DNA of 16,591 nt from Methylococcaceae bacterium (lineage in GTDB: Bacteria; Pseudomonadota; Gammaproteobacteria; Methylococcales; Methylococcaceae): contig VEPB01000317.1 of the NCBI GenBank assembly GCA_012026715.1, forward strand, positions 1-16,591, read 5' to 3'. Below are positions 7,901 to 13,940 of this stretch, piece after piece (position 1 is the first letter of the stretch; each line of letters begins with the position of its first letter). Made by a program: the position numbers and the translations under genes. Below the pieces are notes generated by a model that searched no databases, was not told where the DNA came from, and saw nothing but the letters and a program-made list of their open reading frames with translations.

Positions 7901-7929
7901 ACCTTAGCGCGATGAATTCCGGTCTGCAA
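7901..7929 (-). promoter_or_regulatory. Candidate promoter for the small secreted-protein gene
   Basis: On the minus strand TTGCAG (7924-7929) and TAAGGT (7901-7906) are separated by 17 bases and lie about 40 bases upstream of the ATG. Each hexamer matches the sigma70 consensus at only about three positions, so the spacing and location carry the call. Confidence 0.3.
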
Positions 7930-7967
7930 GACAGAGCAAGCCTCATGCATCATCACGAGACTGTTAC

Positions 7968-7996
7968 TTGCCAGCCCCTCTCGCCGCCCCTATAGT
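7968..7996 (+). promoter_or_regulatory. Sigma70-type promoter facing the di-heme cytochrome gene
   Basis: TTGCCA (7968-7973) and TATAGT (7991-7996) are separated by exactly 17 bases, the best sigma70-like pair I found in the window. Initiation would be near 8003, leaving about 360 nt before the cytochrome ATG at 8365. It is back to back with the candidate promoter for the minus-strand small secreted-protein gene. Confidence 0.5.
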
Positions 7997-8002
7997 GTGG
8001 CG

Positions 8003-8364
8003 CCGTGCCTCCCGGCATCGTCCGGGACCGACAACCTCATGATATTAGGAATCTTTCCGCATGGACGCCAGCCGTTTTTGCCTTCCAAATTCAGCACCTC
8101 CCGGATCCTCGCGCCGATCGTCAGAAACGGCGCCGGAGCAAATTCCAGGAGATCGCCGCCGTACCGGGTCAACCGGGCCGATGGCGGTCCCAGAGGTTAT
8201 GCAATCATCAAGGACGCACACATCACATCAAGGAAGCTGCCCCCCGTGCCGAAGCTCGTCGCCGGCATGGGCCTTCCCAGCGTCCCCCCGACCGCCGACC
8301 CCAATGGTCGGAGTCGCCCGGGACATCATCGATGTCAACCTCTATCCGTTCGGAGTGATCTACC
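8003..8364 (+). other. Long leader or intergenic interval before the cytochrome gene
   Basis: About 360 bases between the promoter at 7968-7996 and the cytochrome ATG. Several overlapping frames are open on both strands, but all are rich in Pro, Arg and Ser, lack ribosome sites and carry no recognisable motif, so I read the interval as untranslated. It could be a regulated 5' leader, or hold a small RNA, or there may be a second promoter nearer the gene. I recognised no known riboswitch class. Confidence 0.35.
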
Positions 8365-9636
8365 ATGTACCCAAAATCGATCATTAAGCCCATCCTGCTG
8401 GCTGCTGCCGCCTTGGTGACGGTGCCTGCCGCACAGGCCAACGGGGATCTCACATCCCGACAGCTGCTGGGCAAGGCCCTGTTTTTCGATCCGGCCTTGT
8501 CCGAACCCGCCGGCCAGGCCTGCGCCGCCTGCCATTCGCCCACCAGCGGCTGGAGCGGTCCGGATTCCGACATCAACCGTCACGGCGCCGTATATGAAGG
8601 CGCCGTGACCGGCCGATTCGGAAACCGCAAGCCCCCCAGCGCGGCTTATGCACCATACAGTCCGGTGTTGTCCCATTCCGAAGACACGGGCGGCTTCGTC
8701 GGCGGCAACTTCTGGGACGGCCGCGCGACCGGCGAAAAGCTCGGCAATCCGGCAGCCGATCAGGCCCAAGGGCCTTTCCTCAACCCCCTGGAACAAAACC
8801 TCGCCTCGCCCAAGGAGCTGTGCGCCAAAATACTGGCTTCAGGCTTCGCCGAGTCCGAACTGGACATCAGCTACGAGGAGCTGTTCCTCCGCGCGTATGG
8901 CACGGGATCGTTGGACTGCGCGAACGACGTACAGGGTACCTTCGACCGGATCGCTCTGGCGATCGCCGCGTTCGAAGCGTCGCCGGAAGTCAGCGCGTTC
9001 TCTTCCAAGTTCGACGCCTATCTGGCGGGACGAGCGAAGCTGAACAAACAGGAGAAATGGGGGCTTTCCTTATTCGAGGGCAAGGCCAAATGCGCGCAAT
9101 GCCATGTCAGTACCGTCTCGCCCGACGGCAAGCCACCGCTGCTTACCGACAACACCTACGACAATGCCGGCGTTCCGGCCAACCCGGAAAATCCTTTCTA
9201 CCGGATGCCTGCGCCGTTCAATCCGTTAGGTCCGGATTGGCTCGACCGGGGATTGCAAGGCTTCGTCGAAACCCGCCCCGACTATTCCCAATACGCAAAT
9301 GAAAGTGCCGGGAAACAGCGGGTTCCGACCCTACGCAACGTGGACCAACGCCCCAATGCGAGCTTCGTAAGAGCTTATATGCACAACGGGGTGTTCAAAG
9401 ACCTGAAAACTGTGGTGCATTTCTACAATACCCGCGATGTTCTCCCCAACTGCGGCACCGTGTCGGCCCCACAAGTCGGAGAGAATTGCTGGCCGGCACC
9501 GGAAATTGCGGCTAACGTCAACGATGCCGAAATGGGCAACCTCGGCCTGAGCGGCGAAGAGGAGGACGCCATCGTGGCGTTCCTGAAGACGCTCACCGAC
9601 GGCTACCGTCCCCGCCGATGCCGACATCACGACTGA
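8365..9636 (+). CDS. Di-heme cytochrome c peroxidase / MauG-MbnH family protein
   Basis: A 423-residue periplasmic di-heme c-type cytochrome. A Sec signal spans residues 1-25 with likely cleavage after AQA. The N-terminal heme site is CAACH (53-57) and the second is CAQCH (243-247). FWDGRA (116-121), PTLRNV, and AYMHNGVFKDLKTVVHFYN near the C-terminal side are hallmarks of the bacterial cytochrome c peroxidase/MauG superfamily. Extra cysteines (residues 153 and 185, and the NCGTVSAPQVGENC stretch) may form disulfides. Such proteins either reduce hydrogen peroxide or, like MauG and MbnH, use high-valent iron to oxidise tryptophan on a partner protein. Sequence alone does not separate these, and no methylamine dehydrogenase, methanobactin or MbnP gene is visible. 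GGAG lies nine bases before the ATG. A hairpin follows the stop, so the gene looks monocistronic. Confidence 0.92.
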   Translation: MYPKSIIKPILLAAAALVTVPAAQANGDLTSRQLLGKALFFDPALSEPAGQACAACHSPTSGWSGPDSDINRHGAVYEGAVTGRFGNRKPPSAAYAPYSPVLSHSEDTGGFVGGNFWDGRATGEKLGNPAADQAQGPFLNPLEQNLASPKELCAKILASGFAESELDISYEELFLRAYGTGSLDCANDVQGTFDRIALAIAAFEASPEVSAFSSKFDAYLAGRAKLNKQEKWGLSLFEGKAKCAQCHVSTVSPDGKPPLLTDNTYDNAGVPANPENPFYRMPAPFNPLGPDWLDRGLQGFVETRPDYSQYANESAGKQRVPTLRNVDQRPNASFVRAYMHNGVFKDLKTVVHFYNTRDVLPNCGTVSAPQVGENCWPAPEIAANVNDAEMGNLGLSGEEEDAIVAFLKTLTDGYRPRRCRHHD

Positions 9637-9653
9637 GCAAGACCAGCCACCGC

Positions 9654-9689
9654 TCGCGCATCGGTCAACCGGTGCGCGATCCCTTTGTT
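9654..9689 (+). terminator. Rho-independent-like terminator after the cytochrome gene
   Basis: TCGCGCATCGGT and ACCGGTGCGCGA (9654-9679) form a nearly perfect 12-base stem with one G-T pair and a tight loop, 18 bases after the stop. The following TCCCTTTGTT is only moderately T-rich. The arms are symmetric, so the structure could also serve as a barrier to minus-strand transcripts. Confidence 0.55.
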
Positions 9690-9729
9690 CCAGTCCGATT
9701 GATCGTGTGCCAGGTCAAAAGAAGTGACT

Positions 9730-9894
9730 TTAACAACTCAAATCACGACATTTCCGGCAGGACTCGACGATGATCCAGGCACCTTGCGGTGTCCGGCGCC
9801 GCGAAAACAGGTAATCCACATGCAAAACCCATTGCTTGCAAATAGGACAGCGGCACTTAGCGGATTGAAGGTAAGTAACTTCTTGTTTATGCAT
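9730..9894 (-). CDS. Small cysteine-rich (zinc-ribbon-like) protein, downstream of the glycosyltransferase
   Basis: Possible 54-residue product with six cysteines. It contains CPIC (residues 16-19), then 26 residues, then CRKCRDLSC (46-54) at the very C-terminus, i.e. C-x2-C-x26-C-x2-C-x4-C, with an extra Cys at 14. Paired CxxC knuckles are what a small zinc ribbon would show. The ATG at 9892-9894 lies 46 bases after the glycosyltransferase stop on the same strand; no clear Shine-Dalgarno is seen, and the open frame extends further upstream into the glycosyltransferase in another frame. The same spacing recurs in the ORF at 11401-11655, which raises confidence that this is not chance. I cannot assign a family; a remote resemblance to phage Ogr/Delta-type fingers is only an impression. 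Confidence 0.35.
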   Translation of the reverse strand: MHKQEVTYLQSAKCRCPICKQWVLHVDYLFSRRRTPQGAWIIVESCRKCRDLSC

Positions 9895-9940
9895 ACGAAA
9901 GATCAATAGGCTGGATGAGAGGAAACTTCCGGTCTGAGGA

Positions 9941-11389
9941 TTACTGAGTAGCAACCCCCATGACTTCGTCGGCAGCGCGGATGGAAACCGGTTGTTTGCC
10001 AGCGAGATAGCGACTCCACATGGCTTCATAAAGACTCTCCAGATCACGCGCATAGTGACGAATATTGAATAATGGGGTCGTCAGCCGATTCCGCTTAAGC
10101 TTGTCCTGCAAACGGCGATGTTTCTCACGATTTGTGGCTAATTCGTAGGCGCACTGGTAATAGGCTTCCAAATCATCGGTAATCAGTTCCGGCAAGCCGA
10201 TGGCACTCAACAAACTCCCCGCCACCCGAGACGCAAAGGTGCTGCCGGGACAGGTCACCAACGGGACACCCACCCACAAGGCATCGCTGGCTGTCGTATG
10301 GGCATTGTAGGGAGAAGTATCCAGAACCAGATCGGCTAGTTTTAAGCGGCCGAGATGCTCTCTTTGTGGCTTATGTTTGGCAAAGACCAGTCGGTTCGGA
10401 TCGATGCCTCGCTGGCAGGCGGCGTTCCGGAGATTGCCCTTGGCCAGTGAGCTCTGCAGCAGCCACAGCACGCTGTCCGGCACGTCGGCAAGCAACCTGC
10501 ACCACACGTCGAATATCTCGGCGGTGATCTTGTAAGCCTGATTGAAGCAGCAAAAAACGAAACCGTTGATTGGTAAGCCCACCTCCGTCCTCGAGGGGGT
10601 TTGCCCGATTGGCGCTAGGCGGCCATGAGGCTGGTAGGAATGCGGCAGGTATGCCAACGCCTCACTATATTGATCGGCGCTCCCTGTCGGGGTCAGATAG
10701 GGGTCGGTGATCAAGTAATCGCAAACCTTCCCGCCTAGAGTGCCGGGGTACCCGAGGTAGTTCACCAAAACCGGCGACGGCCTCAGCGTCATGATGAAAG
10801 TTCGGGTCGACCGGGTATAGCCCTTGAGATCTATCAGTATGTCGATACCGTCTGCATTGATACGCCTGGCGGCTTCGGCATCGGACAATCCGCTGACGTC
10901 GACGAAGTCGTCGAAGGTATGCTTGAGCCGCTGGCGCATTTCGCCATCGTCGTCCGTGCCATAGGAGTAGGCGGAGACATGGAAGCGATTGCGGTCATGC
11001 CACTCGAACAACTCAATCAACAGTAACGACGTCGCGTGCTCGTGGAAGTCACTGGATAAGTATCCCAGGCGTATCTTCCCCTTCGCAGTCCTGCAGAATT
11101 GAAAGTTCAGTTCTCGCCGTTCATCGGTCGCCGCGTCGATGCGCCCTTGCATCCATAAATCGGCGCAGGCGAGTTGTTCGTGACCGCTTATTCCGGGCAC
11201 GGAGAGCAAATAGAACGGCGAAACCTTGCCTCTCTCCTTTCGGACCAGACTCTGACGGATCTTGCTCCGCCATTCCTCGGTGCGCTCCCATTCGCACATG
11301 CTCTGGCTGAGTTCAAAATGTTTTAGAGGATCTGATCGTCGAATACCATGGTCAATATCGGGATCTGCTCCTTGGACAGGTGGCTTCAC
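9941..11389 (-). CDS. GT41-family (SPINDLY/OGT-type) glycosyltransferase lacking TPR repeats
   Basis: Catalytic part of an O-linked GlcNAc transferase-like enzyme that would move a sugar from a nucleotide donor to Ser/Thr of proteins; the actual sugar and targets are unknown. With the start used here (482 residues), GYLSSDFHEHAT carries the conserved His118, DILIDLKGYT and NYLGYPGTLG follow, FCCFNQAYKI holds Lys287 (equivalent to the donor-binding Lys of human OGT), and DTSPYNAHTTASDALW contains the HTT motif (364-366). ASRVAGSLL and GLPELI close the second lobe. Bacterial relatives normally carry TPR repeats N-terminal to this domain; here the conserved region begins almost at once (residue about 20) and no TPR frame lies upstream. 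GTG 11389 has AGGA five bases before it, just after the stop of the upstream cysteine-rich ORF; the frame stays open to a GTG at 11485. It may be a minimal enzyme or a 5'-truncated remnant. Confidence 0.85.
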   Translation of the reverse strand: MKPPVQGADPDIDHGIRRSDPLKHFELSQSMCEWERTEEWRSKIRQSLVRKERGKVSPFYLLSVPGISGHEQLACADLWMQGRIDAATDERRELNFQFCRTAKGKIRLGYLSSDFHEHATSLLLIELFEWHDRNRFHVSAYSYGTDDDGEMRQRLKHTFDDFVDVSGLSDAEAARRINADGIDILIDLKGYTRSTRTFIMTLRPSPVLVNYLGYPGTLGGKVCDYLITDPYLTPTGSADQYSEALAYLPHSYQPHGRLAPIGQTPSRTEVGLPINGFVFCCFNQAYKITAEIFDVWCRLLADVPDSVLWLLQSSLAKGNLRNAACQRGIDPNRLVFAKHKPQREHLGRLKLADLVLDTSPYNAHTTASDALWVGVPLVTCPGSTFASRVAGSLLSAIGLPELITDDLEAYYQCAYELATNREKHRRLQDKLKRNRLTTPLFNIRHYARDLESLYEAMWSRYLAGKQPVSIRAADEVMGVATQ

Positions 11390-11400
11390 GGAGTCCTGGC

Positions 11401-11655
11401 TCAACTGCCGGGACACAGTAAGGTCCGTCCGTCGGTGCGCTTGGATAGCAATGTAAGCAGGGGCTCCGACGTGGTTCGAACGCACGAGTTACGTCGGCAT
11501 TCGGGACACCGGTAACACTGCGTGTCCGGGCTCGACTTGGACGAATAATAGGTAAGCCGCGTAATTTCCACTCGAAACACGCAACCGCAAAAGACGCAGG
11601 TTTGGCGGAAATGACAGGCCCCGGAAAATGAGGGGTGGGATCTGATGGCGAGCAC
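11401..11655 (-). CDS. Small cysteine-rich (zinc-ribbon-like) protein, upstream of the glycosyltransferase
   Basis: Possible 84-residue product from a GTG at 11653-11655, with AGG about ten bases upstream. The centre has CVFC, then 26 residues, then CPECRRNSC, again C-x2-C-x26-C-x2-C-x4-C, plus extra cysteines (GC after the first knuckle and CYR before the second). The C-terminal tail has no visible motif. Its stop lies 11 bases before the preferred glycosyltransferase GTG, with that gene's AGGA in between, so the two could be translationally coupled; alternatively the glycosyltransferase frame overlaps it as far as 11485. The layout resembles small zinc fingers such as Ogr/Delta (CxxC, about 25 residues, cysteine cluster), but that is a weak impression. 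It could also be a chance ORF or part of a broken gene. Confidence 0.35.
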   Translation of the reverse strand: MLAIRSHPSFSGACHFRQTCVFCGCVFRVEITRLTYYSSKSSPDTQCYRCPECRRNSCVRTTSEPLLTLLSKRTDGRTLLCPGS

Positions 11656-12261
11656 GGCGTTTGACCTCGTGAGCAGGGTGGACGCCGCAGTAACGGCGGC
11701 CGGTTAGTAGAGGCCCTGCAAGCAATGACCCATCCAGTGGCGCCGCAGGCCGAATCAAAAGACCACCCGAGTGATGAGCTTAGGCTGCCCTCGATGCGAA
11801 TTCTCTGAGGCCGGTGAACATAGCGCGCCGATATCCGTCGAGGCAGACCATGAGGCCGATTCCGAGAGAAGAAGAAAATGGTTGGTGGCTCCGATACCGC
11901 TCTGCTGATAGGGCTCGGTGATTTTGCTCGCTAGTCGCAACCAGCGTCACACTGGACCCTACGATGCGCCCTAGTGTTCGAATTGTCCAGCGCTTTCGAC
12001 TTGACAAACTTTCATTAGAAGTTCTAGCGAATTGAGCGTATGTTGACGGTAGTTTGTCGCGGCGTCAGAGCCGGCGCCGAAAAATCTGACAGCCGCTTGA
12101 GTCGCGGACGCGAAAAGCGGCGGCCACCACTCCCTCCCTCCGGTCGCCACTGTGCGGCGGCGGACGATTCGGAAACGTCAATATCAAATTCTGACGCTTT
12201 GGGCTTAGTCATTTGGTTTACAATGACCTCTGGCATCCATCCCGCCAACCGGAGGCACCCC
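11656..12261 (-). other. Gene-poor, lower-GC interval between the glycosyltransferase block and the PilZ gene
   Basis: About 600 bases with only short overlapping frames on both strands, none with a recognisable motif. The interval looks visibly less GC-rich than the housekeeping genes, especially around 11880-12060. If the glycosyltransferase once had TPR repeats, they should lie here on the minus strand; I see no TPR-like pattern. A TTGACA at 12001-12006 has no good -10 partner, and a weak TACAAT lies at 12219-12224 upstream of the PilZ gene. No transposase remnant was recognised. Confidence 0.35.
12003..12058. repeat. 8-bp inverted repeat, operator-like
   Basis: GACAAACT (12003-12010) and AGTTTGTC (12051-12058) are exact inverted copies separated by 40 bases, about 205 bases before the PilZ start. 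A second, shorter inverted pair, TGACG (12043-12047) and CGTCA (12062-12066), overlaps the right arm. Short arms like these can arise by chance. Confidence 0.3.
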
Positions 12262-12564
12262 ATGATTCCCAACGAGGAAAAGCGTTATTTCTCCCGCATG
12301 CGAACCGACTGCAAACTGGCTTACAAACCGGTCGGTGGAACCTCCCCGGTGGGTGGCTCCTGCATCAATCTAAGCGGTTCAGGCATTCTGTTCCGCTCCT
12401 CGACACCGGTGGAGCCCGGCAAGGCCATTGAAGTGCACATCCGCCCCACTTACCGGATTACTCCGCCCCTGACCGCCTTTGTAGAAGTGATCCGATGCAC
12501 CGCCGGTGGCGATCAGGAATATGAAATTGCCGGAGCCATCCGAGGCATCAAGGACGACGAATAG
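12262..12564 (+). CDS. Single-domain PilZ protein
   Basis: A 100-residue stand-alone PilZ domain, the usual size for single-domain members. Both c-di-GMP contact motifs are present: RYFSR (8-12) fits RxxxR, and NLSGSG (36-41) fits the [D/N]xSxxG consensus. The body then runs through the beta-barrel strands (ILFRSS, AIEVHIRPTY, AFVEVIRC, YEIAGAIRGI). Such proteins act as cytosolic c-di-GMP receptors for pili, exopolysaccharide or motility; nothing nearby fixes which. ATG 12262 is supported by GGAGG six bases upstream. It begins after a gene-poor interval and is followed by a strong hairpin, so it is probably transcribed alone. The intact motifs contrast with the altered second motif of the cyclase-fused PilZ at the other end of the window. 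Confidence 0.9.
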   Translation: MIPNEEKRYFSRMRTDCKLAYKPVGGTSPVGGSCINLSGSGILFRSSTPVEPGKAIEVHIRPTYRITPPLTAFVEVIRCTAGGDQEYEIAGAIRGIKDDE

Positions 12565-12915
12565 GCTGTTGATCGGCGCCTAGGTCCGAAAGCGTCCGGC
12601 AACCGCTTGGTTTGAACTGGAATCCGGCAACCCTCCGGGCCGGGCGTTCATGAACACAACCGGCGGGTTCGGGCGTGCTGGCCCAACCCGCGAGGGCAGG
12701 GTTTTTCGGTTCCAAATTCTGCGAGGCTCGCGACCCAATCGTGGCCGCGGTGCGATTCCCGGACTGATGCCGCGCTACAGCCAGCCTTGGGAGATCAGCT
12801 GGCCTCATAATGTTATGCGCTGATTTCGGGTAGCCTCCAACGATTCGCTCTCTTTTTTTGCTAACCCGGACTTCATTGACCGTTCCCGCTCTAAGGTCTG
12901 TCCATCGCGGCTCCA
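12565..12915 (+). other. Intergenic interval between the PilZ gene and queD
   Basis: About 350 bases containing the hairpin at 12663-12691, a direct repeat TCCGGCAACC (12594-12603 and 12623-12632), and a run of seven T within 12851-12860. No coding frame is convincing; the minus-strand frame across it has no motif. I found no good sigma70 pair close to queD, and no recognisable preQ1 riboswitch. Confidence 0.4.
12663..12706 (+). terminator. Hairpin with T-tract after the PilZ gene
   Basis: GCGGGTT-c-GGGC (12663-12674) pairs with GCCC-AACCCGC (12681-12691) around a six-base loop, with one bulged C: an 11-pair GC-rich stem. GTTTTTC follows ten bases later at 12701-12707. An alternative shorter stem, AACCC (12685-12689) with GGGTT (12699-12703), lies directly against the T-run and excludes the longer one. 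Confidence 0.5.
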
Positions 12916-13320
12916 ATGTATTCTGTCACCAAGGAAATCTATTTCTGCTATGGCCACCGGCTGATGAACCATCCCGGGAAGTGCCGGCATCTGCATGGCC
13001 ACAGCGTCAAGGCCTCCATTACCGTTGCTGCTCCGGCGCTGAACGAACAAGGCATGGTGTGTGACTTCGCGGATATTGCGGAAACCGCAGGCGCTTTTAT
13101 CGACGCCCAGTTGGATCACAACTTTCTTCTGCATCAGGACGATCCCCTGGTGGACACGTTGACCGCGGCGAACGAGCGCTTCACCGCGGTTCCCGAGCAC
13201 CCCACCTCGGAATACCTCGCCCGTCTCATCTACCAGCACATGAAAGCCCAGGGACTGGCCGTCGAAAGCGTGGTGCTGTGGGAAACCAGCAGTTCCTGCG
13301 CCCGCTACCACGAAGTGTGA
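12916..13320 (+). CDS. queD: 6-carboxytetrahydropterin synthase / 6-pyruvoyl-tetrahydropterin synthase family protein (QueD)
   Basis: Cytosolic T-fold enzyme of 134 residues. QueD turns dihydroneopterin triphosphate into 6-carboxytetrahydropterin, the second step toward queuosine and other 7-deazapurines. Zinc ligands are His14 (CYGHRL), His27 and His29 (HLHGHS); the catalytic Cys is Cys23 in GKCRHLHGH; LDHNF gives the Asp67-His68 pair; PTSEYLARLIY and WETSSSCARY (Glu123) complete the pterin site. The segment between LDHNF and PTSEYL is longer than in E. coli QueD, a form common among QueD-like paralogues, so a related pterin role is possible; no other queuosine gene is present here. The ATG at 12916 starts at the expected family position but has no good Shine-Dalgarno. 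The DUF1249 gene follows 16 bp later, probably in the same transcript. Confidence 0.9.
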   Translation: MYSVTKEIYFCYGHRLMNHPGKCRHLHGHSVKASITVAAPALNEQGMVCDFADIAETAGAFIDAQLDHNFLLHQDDPLVDTLTAANERFTAVPEHPTSEYLARLIYQHMKAQGLAVESVVLWETSSSCARYHEV

Positions 13321-13336
13321 CGCCTATACTCACCCC

Positions 13337-13801
13337 ATGTTTCAGCTAAGTCCGTCCAATAAGTCTTACTGGCTCTCGCAGCTGTGCGAATCCAATTACG
13401 CCAAGCTGCTGGACCTCATTCCCGAGCTGCACGGGCTGCCGGCCACCGCCATGGCTTCGGCGGACGGCAAGCCGGCCCTGCATATCAGGCTGCTGGAACG
13501 CTGCCCTTACACGCTGTCGCTGGAACTGACCCATAGTTTCAGCGGCGGCTTTGACGCGCTTTTCGAGCCCGCCCTAAAACTCAGGGTTTATCTGGATGCG
13601 CGCGCGGTGGAGGTACTCAGCGACCAGGAGCGCCCGTTCGTGCTCGACGCCTTACAAGATGACGCGACCCCTAAGCGGATCATGGACTATAAATGGACCC
13701 TCAACTATTTCCTCTCACGCTGGCTGGATCACTGCTTGATCAACCGCTACCGCTTCGAGGTCAGCGAATCCCGCGAACTCGAATTCGGATTCGGCGGCTG
13801 A
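13337..13801 (+). CDS. DUF1249 family protein (YqiB-like)
   Basis: A 154-residue protein matching the E. coli YqiB/DUF1249 pattern: a start rich in aromatic residues with LCESNYAKLLDLIPEL, a beta-rich middle (LHIRLLERCPYTLSLELTHS), then LKLRVYLDARAVEVL, and a C-terminal helix NYFLSRWLDHCLINRYRFE. The function of the family is unknown. It is probably cytosolic, with no signal peptide or membrane span. In E. coli the gene sits beside nudF and cpdA, a cAMP phosphodiesterase gene; here it follows queD by 16 bp and no cpdA is in view. The ATG at 13337 lacks a clear ribosome site, which suits translation coupled to queD. Confidence 0.88.
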   Translation: MFQLSPSNKSYWLSQLCESNYAKLLDLIPELHGLPATAMASADGKPALHIRLLERCPYTLSLELTHSFSGGFDALFEPALKLRVYLDARAVEVLSDQERPFVLDALQDDATPKRIMDYKWTLNYFLSRWLDHCLINRYRFEVSESRELEFGFGG

Positions 13802-13940
13802 TCGTTCGTTGGATGGTCGGGCCCGGCCTCGCAGAGCACCAACCGGTCGGATTTCCAGATAAGCCATAAGATTCAAGGGCGTCAGCACCCCGATTCGTGT
13901 CGACCATACCTTCGTAACACCCAGTGATCTGCGATCCACC

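Noticed and set aside
7990..8419. Several overlapping frames in the leader of the cytochrome gene
   Set aside because: Four or more frames are open at once on both strands, a sign of GC-rich non-coding DNA; none has a motif.
11773..11907. 44-codon plus-strand ORF with a CPRC motif
   Set aside because: Only one CxxC, no ribosome site and no partner; chance occurrence cannot be excluded.
12565..12915. PreQ1 riboswitch in front of queD
   Set aside because: No compact pseudoknot with the A-rich tail could be recognised; the visible hairpins look like terminator structures.
12548..12916. Minus-strand frame across the PilZ-queD intergenic region
   Set aside because: No motif or ribosome site; it spans a probable terminator.
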